A stretch of 64,000 nucleotides of DNA from an uncultured Pseudomonadota bacterium (GTDB taxonomy: Bacteria > Pseudomonadota > Alphaproteobacteria > RF32 > CAG-239). Made by a program: the position numbers and the translations under genes. Positions 7,486-16,412 of the stretch are shown here, in pieces. The notes under the pieces are model-generated. The model did no database searches. It was not told the origin of the DNA and was given only the letters and a program-made list of their open reading frames with translations. The stretch spans positions 62,001 to 126,000 of the forward strand of contig CADAJN010000006.1 of assembly GCA_902788365.1 (NCBI GenBank), read 5' to 3'. Positions within the stretch are counted from its first letter, which is position 1; every line of letters starts with the position of its first letter.

Positions 7486-10400
7486 TAAGAGCCGCGGCCG
7501 GTATCGGCGGTTTTGGTTGCTTGTGCCAGATTGAAGGCTGCGGTGTTGGTTTGTTGCGGCTGTGGTGCCGTGCGGGTAGGGGCAGTTATCGGATTAGGGA
7601 TATAATCCGAGCTTTGTTCCAAATGCACGTTGCGACCTTGTTCACGCATTTTTCTAATATCCGCACCTTGCTTTTGCATCGGTTGCTCTTTGAAAGAGGT
7701 TTGTTGTGGCGCATCGGTTATGTTTGCCGGATTTTCGGCTTGTTTGTTTAGCTCGGCAACGACCTCGGCGCGCGCGGTCGGGTCTTTTTGTTGCAAATCG
7801 TCTTTTGCCTGATCGAGTTTAGCAGTGTCAACGTTGGCGGTGTTTTGCGGGGTGATGTCCTTTTGAATTTGGTCAATGACGAGCGGCTCTAAATCCTTTT
7901 TATACTGCATCATTACGTTTTGGGCGATTTGATCGCCTTGAGCCATGTCTTTCGGCGGATTAGCTGAATATTGACGATTCCATTCGGTAACCACTTGGGT
8001 ATAGAGCTTTTCATCTTTGCCGCGTAGGTCTTCACAAACTTTACGGAGTTTGGAATCGGCGTCTTTGGCGGCGAATTTATCGTATTCGTCTTGCGAAGGA
8101 GCCTGCACGACAACCGGTGCCGGCGGCAAATCGGAAGTTTGCATCGGGGTTGCAAATTTGAGCTCGGCATCAGGGCGGATTTCGGCTTTGCCGTCTTGGG
8201 TTTTGAGTGGTGTGTCCTGAGTTTTGGCGGCATCATCTTGGGCTTTGGCGGTCGGCTTGGTCGGGCCGGTGCGTCCGCTGAGCTCGGCTATGCGCGCTTT
8301 GTCGTCTTTGCTTGGCGTAGTCGCGGTTTTTTCTTGCTTAGGCGCAGAATTTTCTTTTGTTTTATCTTGCTTAGCCGGTTTTTCGGCTTCTTGTTTTGAA
8401 GCGGATTCTTTTTCCGGTGTAGATTTTTCTGTTGTAGGTTGTTGGGTTTCAGATTGCGGAGACGATTTTTGCACCAACTCGATTTTTAAATCGGCAATTT
8501 CCTGTTCGGATAGCGCTCTTTCCGGTAATTTAGCAACCAGAGGTTCCAAAGTTTCTTTTATTTCCGGCAATTGGTCTTTTAAAATTTCATTTCGTTCGGC
8601 TTTATCTAAAGCGGCAAAAGATTTGACAGTTTCTAAGGTGGCTTGATGATATTCTTCACCTTGTTGCTCCATAGAATTTTCCATTTTATCAAGACCGGTA
8701 TAAGCTTTTTTGCGAAGTTGCGCGTGCGCATCTGATTCGGCACGCTCAACTTTTTCCAACTCGGTTATTTTTTCCATACAGGCTGTTTCAAAATTTTGAT
8801 CCAACGGAATTTTTTGCAATTCATTAATTGAAGCTTTATATTTCGGGTTATCCTGATGATAGTAGAAATTGGCATATAATGTATCAGCCAGTTGATTGAG
8901 TTCTTTATCAAATTGTTTCTTTTTTATACCCAGAATATCTCCTTTAATTTGGTGTGCCTCACTTAGTTTTTGGCGAGTTGAGTTGTATTTTAATAATTTC
9001 GGATTATGAATAAATGTATTCAGTAACGAACGTTTTATAGCCGGATTTATGTTATATTTTTCGGCAAAATTGTTAATTTTATTCATATTTATTTTTAGAC
9101 CGTATGTCATCAAACCTTGATGAATTCTTTTCGGTTGCAGATTATATGCGTCAAAGACTTTCTTTTGCGGGTCTTGTTCCATGTCTTTAATCATGGCGCG
9201 CAAAGTTTGTGTTTCCGGTTGAGCCAGTAAAAGTTGTTTAAAATAAGGATTGGAATGATTATGTTCAATGATTTGATTTAATTCAATTAAATGTTTATAT
9301 ATCTTTGGAGATGATGAAGATTTTTCCATCTTGGTATCGGCCATATTATGTAATAAGGTGTCGTGAAGATGATGATCGGCAATAACGGGGAGTTTATCTT
9401 TTATTTTTGAAGATAAATATTCATTGGGAAATTTTTGATCCATTTGAGTTAATTTAAATTGTAAGCGCTCATATTCTTTTAAGGCCTGCATTTCCGGATT
9501 GTCGCATTTATTCGGAGTTTTGATGTATTTGTTGAGTTTGCGTGTGTTTATTTTTGTTAAAATCCAATGGTCGGCTACTTTGCGAAATGTATTAAAAATC
9601 TTTCCTTCATGTACAAAAAACATAACACTGGAAACGGGAGCTTGAATAACAGATTTTATAGCATCCAGTCGCCATCCATCTTCTACTGTATCATGTTTGT
9701 CAAAGACTTTATATTTGAAAAAAGAGTTCAATGCGCGCGGTGAATAAGCACTTTCTAAGACAATGTTTTCACATAATTTTGCTAATTTTTCATCACGAAG
9801 CACGCCTTTTTCATCAAAAAATTCACCCACCTTACCTTCTTTGCGAATTTTATGAATGGCTTTGATGGTAGCTTTCATTACCGGTCTAGTGGCATAGAAT
9901 TTTGCGCTGTTACCATTATATGTGGTTTTGGAAAAATGGGCTAGCGCCTCTACGTTTTGATAAGTTCCGTGGGTGTATGCAGATGATACTTGTCTAATAT
10001 AGTCCAAAGTGTTACTGGAACGTAACATCATAGCCGCGTAAGAAAAACTTTCTGCATGCATTTCATTTATGTATAAGTTGTAATTTGATTTTGATGCTAG
10101 CGCATTTTTGGTTTCTTCAGGTGTTAATCCTTGGCTGGCTTTATCATATTGTTTTTGAATGATCTCTTTATTAAATAAATCATATTTATTTTGTAAAGAG
10201 TGTGCTAGTTCATGGTATTTTGTATGATAATCTTTTTGGTTCATAGTAAAAAATACTTCACCAAAATTTGTACCGCCTCCACCGGTTGTTCCATCTCCCA
10301 CTTCAATCTTGTATTCGCCGTTCGGTAAAGGGGACAAGATGCCTTTTTCATTTAAGCGTTGTTCAGATTCTTCCAGTGAGATTTGTTGAACTCGGGCATA

Positions 10401-10541
10401 TTCACCAATCACTTTCTTGAAATCATAATGAAATTCATTTTTAACGTTGGGATGAAATATATCTTCGTAAGCAAAAACTGCCGTTCCAACTTTTTCGGAT
10501 ATGGCTTTTATGTCTTTGTTAATGTCGCGAGCTTTAACCAT
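7482..10541 (-). CDS. Large protein with zincin-like HExxH domain and low-complexity tail
   Basis: A 1019-residue protein I do not recognise as a whole. Residues 110-114 read HELAH, a zinc-metallopeptidase HExxH motif, preceded by a glycine-rich stretch (TTGGGGTNFGEVFF) and followed about 50 residues later by NEMHAESFSYAA, which could give the third zinc ligand as in gluzincins. Residues about 290-640 are helical and charged. From about 650 to the end it is rich in K, E, Q, P, T and A and probably disordered. There is no signal peptide or membrane segment, so a secreted role would need a dedicated system. The ribosome site is only moderate. It is monocistronic and convergent with the MBL gene. 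Confidence 0.65.
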   Translation of the reverse strand: MVKARDINKDIKAISEKVGTAVFAYEDIFHPNVKNEFHYDFKKVIGEYARVQQISLEESEQRLNEKGILSPLPNGEYKIEVGDGTTGGGGTNFGEVFFTMNQKDYHTKYHELAHSLQNKYDLFNKEIIQKQYDKASQGLTPEETKNALASKSNYNLYINEMHAESFSYAAMMLRSSNTLDYIRQVSSAYTHGTYQNVEALAHFSKTTYNGNSAKFYATRPVMKATIKAIHKIRKEGKVGEFFDEKGVLRDEKLAKLCENIVLESAYSPRALNSFFKYKVFDKHDTVEDGWRLDAIKSVIQAPVSSVMFFVHEGKIFNTFRKVADHWILTKINTRKLNKYIKTPNKCDNPEMQALKEYERLQFKLTQMDQKFPNEYLSSKIKDKLPVIADHHLHDTLLHNMADTKMEKSSSSPKIYKHLIELNQIIEHNHSNPYFKQLLLAQPETQTLRAMIKDMEQDPQKKVFDAYNLQPKRIHQGLMTYGLKINMNKINNFAEKYNINPAIKRSLLNTFIHNPKLLKYNSTRQKLSEAHQIKGDILGIKKKQFDKELNQLADTLYANFYYHQDNPKYKASINELQKIPLDQNFETACMEKITELEKVERAESDAHAQLRKKAYTGLDKMENSMEQQGEEYHQATLETVKSFAALDKAERNEILKDQLPEIKETLEPLVAKLPERALSEQEIADLKIELVQKSSPQSETQQPTTEKSTPEKESASKQEAEKPAKQDKTKENSAPKQEKTATTPSKDDKARIAELSGRTGPTKPTAKAQDDAAKTQDTPLKTQDGKAEIRPDAELKFATPMQTSDLPPAPVVVQAPSQDEYDKFAAKDADSKLRKVCEDLRGKDEKLYTQVVTEWNRQYSANPPKDMAQGDQIAQNVMMQYKKDLEPLVIDQIQKDITPQNTANVDTAKLDQAKDDLQQKDPTARAEVVAELNKQAENPANITDAPQQTSFKEQPMQKQGADIRKMREQGRNVHLEQSSDYIPNPITAPTRTAPQPQQTNTAAFNLAQATKTADTGRGSY

Positions 10542-10626
10542 GGATTTAGACCTATTGATTTATATTTTTTCTCATTTTATCACATTATATCCTTTTTATC
10601 AACCGGTTTTGTGTTACAGAAATATG

Positions 10627-10653
10627 AAAAAAGCGCCGGATGTAGGGGCGCTT
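10627..10653 (-). terminator. Terminator of the pepF/small membrane gene operon
   Basis: On the minus strand AAGCGCC pairs with GGCGCTT (10647-10653 with 10631-10637), followed by a T run read from 10632 down to 10627. It lies downstream of the minus-strand gene ending at 10732. Confidence 0.65.
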
Positions 10654-10654
10654 G

Positions 10655-10706
10655 GTTTTATAAGAATCGGAAGATGCCTTATCCGCGCAGAGCGCGGAGG
10701 CATGAC
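10655..10706 (+). repeat. Intergenic repeat B, copy 2
   Basis: Contains aatcggaagatgcctt and then a two-part hairpin: ATGCCT with AGGCAT outside, CCGCGC with GCGCGG inside, loop AGA (10674-10703). The hairpin half recurs at 18914-18945 with compatible changes, and the whole unit is found inverted at about 670-712. Confidence 0.7.
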
Positions 10707-10731
10707 GATTTAAATATTTAGGGTTAAATAA

Positions 10732-10929
10732 TTACAATCCCGGGTGCATCAGGCGGTCAAGCATGGCATCTTGCACGGTCAAAGTGTTTTTCATATCCGT
10801 CATAAAAGTTTGTTGTTTGGCCTCTAAACGTGCGGCGGTTCTATCAAACGAATATTTTACCCAGCCGGTAAATGCCAAGTTAGCCGCCAGCAACACAATT
10901 ATCACAATCATTAAAGCATTCTTTTTCAT
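10732..10929 (-). CDS. Small single-pass membrane protein
   Basis: A 65-residue protein of unknown function. Residues 4-24 form one hydrophobic segment (ALMIVIIVLLAANLAFTGWV) after a positive N-terminus (MKKN), so the remaining roughly 40 polar helical residues would face the periplasm or form a coiled coil. A clear caggagt ribosome site precedes the start. It lies 20 bp downstream of pepF on the same strand and is followed by the terminator and repeat B, so it is the last gene of the glmU-like/12721/pepF operon. Confidence 0.7.
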   Translation of the reverse strand: MKKNALMIVIIVLLAANLAFTGWVKYSFDRTAARLEAKQQTFMTDMKNTLTVQDAMLDRLMHPGL

Positions 10930-10949
10930 GGTGTTACTCCTGATTTATT

Positions 10950-12734
10950 TTATTTGTTGATTTTTTTATCCAGCCGTTCCAGCTCATCAATATATGACGA
11001 TATCAGCGACAGACCGTATTCCCAAAACTGTGCATTATTCGGATTTAAGCCGAACGGTTTGAGCAGTTTGCCATAGTCTTCAAGCGCGGTTTTGGACAGC
11101 ATATCCAAGTATTTGTCGGCAAAATTATCTACCGTGCCGGATTGGTGCACCTGATATAGCGAATTGACAAAGCAATCGGCGTAAGAATAGGCATATACAT
11201 AAAACGGCAAAAAGAAAAAGTGTCCGACCATCGGCCAAATATCGGCGCTGTTTTCATCTATGACAACATAATCGCCAAGGCTGTCACGCATTTCTTCTAC
11301 CCAAATTTGGCTGAGACGCTCGGCCGAAAGTTCGCCGTTTTTGCGCTCGGTATGGGCGCGCAATTCAAAAAAGTGAAACGCGATTTGGCGAATGGCGGTG
11401 TTTATCATATCGCCGACTTTTGATGCAATTAAGCACAGTTTAGCCCTGTCGTCGGTTGTGTTGCGCAACATGGATTGAAACACTATCATTTCACCAAACA
11501 CCGACGCCACTTCTTCGGAGGTCATGCGCGAATGTTCGTTCAGCTCGCCGTTTTTGGTGCGCAGTTGATGATGACAACCGTGGCCGAGTTCGTGTGCTAA
11601 AGTCAGCACGTCATTCTGTTTGCCGGCAAAGTTGAGCATTAAATAAGGGTGTTCCGAAGCCAACGGGCCGCTGCAGAAAGCACCGCTGCGTTTACCGTCG
11701 CGCGGCGGCACATCAATCCAATTATGGTCAAAAAAGTCTTTGGCGATTTTATAAAGTTTCGGGGAAAATTCTTTATAAGCATTGAGCACGATTTTTACCG
11801 CTTCGTCCCACGAATAATTGACGTCATTGCTGAACGGCAGAGGCGCGTTGCGGTCCCAATAGTTGATTTTTTTCATGCCGAGCCACTTGGCTTTGAGCTT
11901 ATAAAAGCGATGTGCGATGTCTTTATAGTGCTTTTTAACGGTTTGCGCCAATACTTCAACGCTTTCATCCGAGACATCTTCGCTTAGATTACGTGCCGAG
12001 ACCGGGGTTTTGAACCCGCGCTTTTCGTCTTCAACAGCTTTATCTTTGATAACCATATTATAAATAAAAGTCATCAAATGGCTGTTTTGCTTGAATACGC
12101 GATTCATTTCCGCGCCGGCACGCAAACGTAAGGCGCCGTCTTTATCTAAGAGCAATTTGGAAAGTTCGGCATCATTATAAGTTTTGCCGTCTATGGTAAA
12201 TTCCAAGCGCGATGAATGTTCTTCGTAAAGGCGCACCCAAGCATCACCCGAGGTCAGTGATTTTTCCAAAAGCAATTCTTCTTCCGGCTCGCTAAGCTGA
12301 TAGTCTTTGAATTTGCGTAGCCGCTTAAGCCAATATTTATATGTTTGCACGCGCTTGTCTTTGAGCCATTCGTTGATTTTGGCTTGCGGTAAGGCATTGT
12401 ATTCCAAGCTGAAGAAAACCGCCGGTTTGCTATAGTCGGTTAATTTTTCTTCCACACTTTGGTAAAACATTACGGCTTCGCTGTTTTTCATTTGCGTGAC
12501 CATATTGAGGTAGGCAAAGCCGCCGAGCCGTGCGGCAATCAGTGAACGCTTTTCAATATTTTGCACGGCCGCTAAAAATTCATTTGCCGAAAGGGTGGCC
12601 AGTTTACCTTTGTATTTTCTGGCAAAAGAGGCAGTTTGGCGGCGATATTGCTCTAAATCTTTAGAGATTTGCGGATCGTTAATTGATTGATATAAATCGC
12701 TTAAATCCCAAGCCGGCATATCATTTTTCTTCAT
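10950..12734 (-). CDS. pepF: Oligoendopeptidase F (M3B family)
   Basis: Cytosolic zinc endopeptidase of 594 residues acting on short peptides. The active-site motif HELGHGCHH (HExxH) is near residue 385, with the third ligand expected in SEEVASVFGEM about 25 residues later, the M3 arrangement. Length and N-terminal helical domain match PepF of the M3B subgroup. The start overlaps the end of the upstream gene by 14 bp, showing operon coupling. I cannot tell PepF1 from related alphaproteobacterial M3 peptidases. Confidence 0.93.
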   Translation of the reverse strand: MKKNDMPAWDLSDLYQSINDPQISKDLEQYRRQTASFARKYKGKLATLSANEFLAAVQNIEKRSLIAARLGGFAYLNMVTQMKNSEAVMFYQSVEEKLTDYSKPAVFFSLEYNALPQAKINEWLKDKRVQTYKYWLKRLRKFKDYQLSEPEEELLLEKSLTSGDAWVRLYEEHSSRLEFTIDGKTYNDAELSKLLLDKDGALRLRAGAEMNRVFKQNSHLMTFIYNMVIKDKAVEDEKRGFKTPVSARNLSEDVSDESVEVLAQTVKKHYKDIAHRFYKLKAKWLGMKKINYWDRNAPLPFSNDVNYSWDEAVKIVLNAYKEFSPKLYKIAKDFFDHNWIDVPPRDGKRSGAFCSGPLASEHPYLMLNFAGKQNDVLTLAHELGHGCHHQLRTKNGELNEHSRMTSEEVASVFGEMIVFQSMLRNTTDDRAKLCLIASKVGDMINTAIRQIAFHFFELRAHTERKNGELSAERLSQIWVEEMRDSLGDYVVIDENSADIWPMVGHFFFLPFYVYAYSYADCFVNSLYQVHQSGTVDNFADKYLDMLSKTALEDYGKLLKPFGLNPNNAQFWEYGLSLISSYIDELERLDKKINK

Positions 12735-13338
12735 TTTTCGGTTTCTCCTCGGTGTTTTGTTTAACAGGTTTTATATCGTCCATGAATGCTTCATCTGAAA
12801 TATCTTCGGAGGTTTGAGAACTATCCTCGTCAGGAAGCGTTATGTTTTCTTTGTATTCGTCTGGTAAAACATCTTCCGGCGCAGACATAAGCACGTCATT
12901 GCGTAAATTCAAGCTGCGGCTTTTGGCAGCATCTAATTCTTGTTGTTTGTGCCAAATGAATTGCCGTTGTTGTTCCAATTTTTCCATATTTTCAATATGT
13001 CGGCTGTCAAAGTCGGCATCTGTTGCTTCAAGAGATTCGGCAACAAATAGGTAATTTGCCCACGGCGTTGGTTGGCGACCGCGCAACCAAGCACCGAAAC
13101 CGTCTAAAATAACTGCCGTGTTGCAAGCCATATCGTGTCCTAAATATTTCAGCGGGCAGAAGATAGAGCCGCGTTCACATTCAGCTACGTCAAGCACCAG
13201 TTGTTCGGTGCATGCGATGAAACCGCGCTTTTGCCGATCTTGTTTGGGCGATATGGCCAGCATAACGGTTAAATAAACCACAAACAGCATAAAAGCGCCG
13301 AGCAAAAAATAGTATAGCAGGTTTAAAAACTTATTCAT
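12721..13338 (-). CDS. Membrane-anchored protein of unknown function
   Basis: A 205-residue protein with one N-terminal membrane segment (about residues 6-30). The middle has four cysteines (ACTEQL, AECERG, FCPLKY, ACNTAV), which in the periplasm could form disulfides. The C-terminus is acidic and low in complexity. I start it at the ATG at 13338, inside the last codons of the glmU-like gene; an in-frame GTG at 13344 would add two residues. It overlaps both neighbours (8 bp upstream, 14 bp downstream), so it is coupled between the GlmU-like gene and pepF. No family recognised. Confidence 0.75.
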   Translation of the reverse strand: MNKFLNLLYYFLLGAFMLFVVYLTVMLAISPKQDRQKRGFIACTEQLVLDVAECERGSIFCPLKYLGHDMACNTAVILDGFGAWLRGRQPTPWANYLFVAESLEATDADFDSRHIENMEKLEQQRQFIWHKQQELDAAKSRSLNLRNDVLMSAPEDVLPDEYKENITLPDEDSSQTSEDISDEAFMDDIKPVKQNTEEKPKNEEK

Positions 13339-14062
13339 GAGCACGTTTTCCGTAATATTTTTCCAATAAAGCCAATTCTTCTAAAGTGTTGGCACTGGCA
13401 ACTTCTTCGGCGTCACCTTCTATGGCGGTGCATTTGAGCCCCATGTTTCGGGCTATGGCAATAGCATCGGTAAGATAAAATTCGTGGGCGGCATTTTGAT
13501 TGTCTATACGTGCCAAAATTTCAAACAAATAGCGGCCGTCAAAAGCCATAAAGCCGGAATTGCAGAAGTTTACGGCTTTTTCTTCGTCGGTGGCATCTTT
13601 AAATTCAACAATGCGTTCCAGTTCATTGCCGTTCATAATCAAGCGGCCGTAGCGTGCCGGATCTTGCGGGCGAAAACCTAAGACCACAACCGCGTAACCT
13701 TCTTGCACTTTGCGTGCGGAATTTAAGAATGTTTGTTTGGTAATCAGCGGGGTGTCTCCGAAAATAACCAAAACCGTGCCGCGAAAATCATATAATAAAT
13801 TTTTGGCACAACTGACGGCATGACCGGTTCCGAGCTGCGCTTCTTGCACACAGGTCGGATGCGGCGCCACGGCTTTGGCCACATCTTGACCGTCGGGCGA
13901 AATAACCGTAATAATTTCATCGGCCGGAATGGTTTGCAGGGTTTCAATGATGTGGCTAATCATCGGTTTACCGCATACCGGCATTAAAACTTTCGGCTTA
14001 TCTGATTTCATGCGCGTGCCTTTTCCGGCGCCCAATATAACAGCGGCAATTTTGTTGTTCAT
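13331..14062 (-). CDS. glmU: Single-domain GlmU-type nucleotidyltransferase
   Basis: A 243-residue protein matching the N-terminal uridylyltransferase domain of GlmU: GAGKGTRMKSDKPKVL, QLGTGHAVSC, GDTPLI, YGRLI, EFKDA, and CNSGFMAFDG. It should form UDP-GlcNAc (or a related NDP-sugar) from the sugar 1-phosphate. Full-length GlmU is about 450 residues and carries a left-handed beta-helix acetyltransferase domain; that part is absent and the next frame encodes an unrelated protein. The acetyltransferase must therefore be elsewhere or the enzyme serves another sugar. A strong ribosome site (aaggagat) marks the start. Confidence 0.85.
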   Translation of the reverse strand: MNNKIAAVILGAGKGTRMKSDKPKVLMPVCGKPMISHIIETLQTIPADEIITVISPDGQDVAKAVAPHPTCVQEAQLGTGHAVSCAKNLLYDFRGTVLVIFGDTPLITKQTFLNSARKVQEGYAVVVLGFRPQDPARYGRLIMNGNELERIVEFKDATDEEKAVNFCNSGFMAFDGRYLFEILARIDNQNAAHEFYLTDAIAIARNMGLKCTAIEGDAEEVASANTLEELALLEKYYGKRAHE

Positions 14063-14149
14063 TATTTTATCTCCTTTATTTCTTTTTTAATTTTTATAAC
14101 TTACACTATCATCTAATGGTAATTTAATCGTAAAAATCAGGGACTGCAA

Positions 14150-16288
14150 ATGAAAAAAAAGTTTTTAGCCGTTTTTTGTTATATGTTGATATGGCACGCC
14201 TCGCTAGGATATGCAGATGTTCGTTCCATTATAGGGCTTGAAGACTATCAATCGCCAACTCGCAATATGGATCCGGCAAATGCCGTTACACCTGATTTAC
14301 CGGATCCGAATAACCAAGAAGAAGTGCGCGCTTATTTCAAAAAACGCTTTGAAACGGCAGCTTTTTCCGAAACATCGGCAGAAATTGATTTAAACAAGAC
14401 TACCTCCATTAACGTGATTCATACGCCGGAATATTATAAAGCCATGGAGGAAAAAAATAAGCCGCTGTTTCAAAAAATGTATGAAGAGGCTTTAAAATCC
14501 GTTCATGATGAAGAAAATTCACTGTCCGATATGGGAATAAGCGATGTTGATGATGCAGATGAGCGCAAAGCCGCTGCCTCGGCAACGCGCTTTTTTACGT
14601 TGGTTAAAGAGGATAAAGCAGCGGAAGTTGAACCGCAAATTCCGACAGTTGGTTTTACATTACCCAGCGGTCGGCGGGTTTTGGCGCCGGCAATGGAACA
14701 TATTCCGTATTTTTTGAGCTATATTGATATTCAGGCTAACGGCTATCTGAAAATTGAAGATACTATTGTGGTGGTGGCTAACGGTAAAAAATTTGCCGGT
14801 GCACTGCAACGTCGGTTTCCGAAATATGTTTATGATCAGAAAAATCACGCTTCGCGTTTGGACCTTATTTTGCAAGACGTGCGTATTAACGGCACGCCGA
14901 TTGCCTATATGGCGGAAGAAATCGGCGACGACATCGTTTTGAAGCCGAAATATAAACAGGAATTGGAACCTGGGGTCTATACATATACGTTTGATTACAT
15001 GGTTAATCATCATTTGCAACACTACAAAGATATGATTTATATGGATTGGAATTTGACGGGGCGGCCGCTTAATGCTTTTATTACCTCGGCTAATGCCATT
15101 GTAACTTTGCCGATGGGGCATGGTTTCAAAGAAGCCAGAACGGTTATCAGCTATAAAGGTCAATATACCGACAGACGTACCAATATTTACCGTTTGGCGC
15201 AAAATGTGATTGCTTTTTCAAACTGGACACCGCTTTTGAACGGCGAAAGTATGAATTTGGTGACAGTGATGGATAAAAAGACATTTTTACCGGATTTTGA
15301 AAAAGGTATAAGTAACTTTTTAAGTAATTGGGGCAGTGTATTATATGCGTGTTTGGGGTTGGCCGCTGTGGTTCTGGCTTATGTGCTTTCATTATGGGCT
15401 TTGAAATATGACCATAAAAAACATCAATATAATCCGACATATAACGGTTCGCTGATGCGTCATATTTTAGTCGGCAAATATGACAGAATAGCTTTTGTGG
15501 CGCAGTTATTGGATTTGTATCGTAAACAAGCGATTGATATCAAGCGCGAAGACAGCCGTATTTTCTTGGTTAAAAACAATATTTACAGCGCGCGTTTGAA
15601 TAAAGTGGAAAAAAGAGCGCTTAAAAAATTATTTGCTAAGAAAAGCAGTCAAGTGGAAATCAACAATGTAAATAATACGATTATCAAAAAATGTTGTAAG
15701 ATTTTTGAAAAAGCCAATCGTAAGCTGATAAAAAAACATCGGTTGATGCACAATATCAGCTATGTTGTTTTCAGCTGTGCGATGTTGCTTTTAACCGAGA
15801 TTTTTGTGGCTCTTAACAGTATTAACTGGGCGCAGAGTTTGACAATTATGTTGGCAGTTTCGTTGCTGTATGCGTTTTATATTTGGATTTTGCGCCACCG
15901 TTTTAAGTTTTGGCTGGTTAATGTGCCGATTAAGATTTTTGCATTGGCGGCGATTTTTGCCATTTGGGTGTTCAGTAGTGTATATATCGGCGGTATTGTC
16001 AATGCGGTGATTTTGGCCATTGTGGCGGTTATTTTTGCCTTTACGCATATTTTCAGCCAGCAGGACAGCTTTGTAAACCGAGCCAAAAACTCTATTTTGC
16101 AATATAAAGAGTATTTGCAAACCAATGCCAATGCCATCAATCTAAGTCGTGATTTCTTAAATCAGCAATCTAATATATATGCTCTAAGTATTGCCGATTA
16201 TTTCCCGCAAAATGTCGCCAACAAAGGGTATTATAAATTACCGGAGGCAGATTTGATACGTCAGCTTTTGATAGGTATTGTGGCTTAA
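14150..16288 (+). CDS. DUF2207 family membrane protein
   Basis: A 712-residue envelope protein. Residues 1-23 look like a signal peptide ending around LGYADV. The extracytoplasmic part has the DUF2207 pattern, with RRFPKYVYDQ and a YTYTFDYMV segment near residues 225-285. A membrane segment follows at about 395-420, and three or four more helices lie near 540-640. The function of DUF2207 proteins is unknown. It is divergent from the glmU-like gene and stands alone, ending 125 bp before rpoD. Confidence 0.8.
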   Translation: MKKKFLAVFCYMLIWHASLGYADVRSIIGLEDYQSPTRNMDPANAVTPDLPDPNNQEEVRAYFKKRFETAAFSETSAEIDLNKTTSINVIHTPEYYKAMEEKNKPLFQKMYEEALKSVHDEENSLSDMGISDVDDADERKAAASATRFFTLVKEDKAAEVEPQIPTVGFTLPSGRRVLAPAMEHIPYFLSYIDIQANGYLKIEDTIVVVANGKKFAGALQRRFPKYVYDQKNHASRLDLILQDVRINGTPIAYMAEEIGDDIVLKPKYKQELEPGVYTYTFDYMVNHHLQHYKDMIYMDWNLTGRPLNAFITSANAIVTLPMGHGFKEARTVISYKGQYTDRRTNIYRLAQNVIAFSNWTPLLNGESMNLVTVMDKKTFLPDFEKGISNFLSNWGSVLYACLGLAAVVLAYVLSLWALKYDHKKHQYNPTYNGSLMRHILVGKYDRIAFVAQLLDLYRKQAIDIKREDSRIFLVKNNIYSARLNKVEKRALKKLFAKKSSQVEINNVNNTIIKKCCKIFEKANRKLIKKHRLMHNISYVVFSCAMLLLTEIFVALNSINWAQSLTIMLAVSLLYAFYIWILRHRFKFWLVNVPIKIFALAAIFAIWVFSSVYIGGIVNAVILAIVAVIFAFTHIFSQQDSFVNRAKNSILQYKEYLQTNANAINLSRDFLNQQSNIYALSIADYFPQNVANKGYYKLPEADLIRQLLIGIVA

Positions 16289-16322
16289 AAGTCAGAAAAT
16301 GTAAAAAAATGTTATGCAACTG

Positions 16323-16351
16323 TTGACATTTGACATTTCTTTGATTATATT
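16323..16351 (+). promoter_or_regulatory. Sigma-70 promoter of rpoD
   Basis: Consensus TTGACA (16323-16328), 17-bp spacer, TATATT (16346-16351). A perfect 7-3-7 inverted repeat TAACCCT-ATA-AGGGTTA (16371-16387) lies about 15 nt into the predicted transcript and could act as an operator or leader hairpin. Confidence 0.7.
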
Positions 16352-16412
16352 ATCGCCGCTAGCAAAATTATAACCCTATAAGGGTTAAAAAAATCGATTT
16401 TTAAGGAACGTT

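Noticed and set aside
7521..8646. Several plus-strand frames and a minus-strand frame within the zincin-like gene tail
   Set aside because: Shadows of the low-complexity coding region; no initiation signals and odd residue composition.
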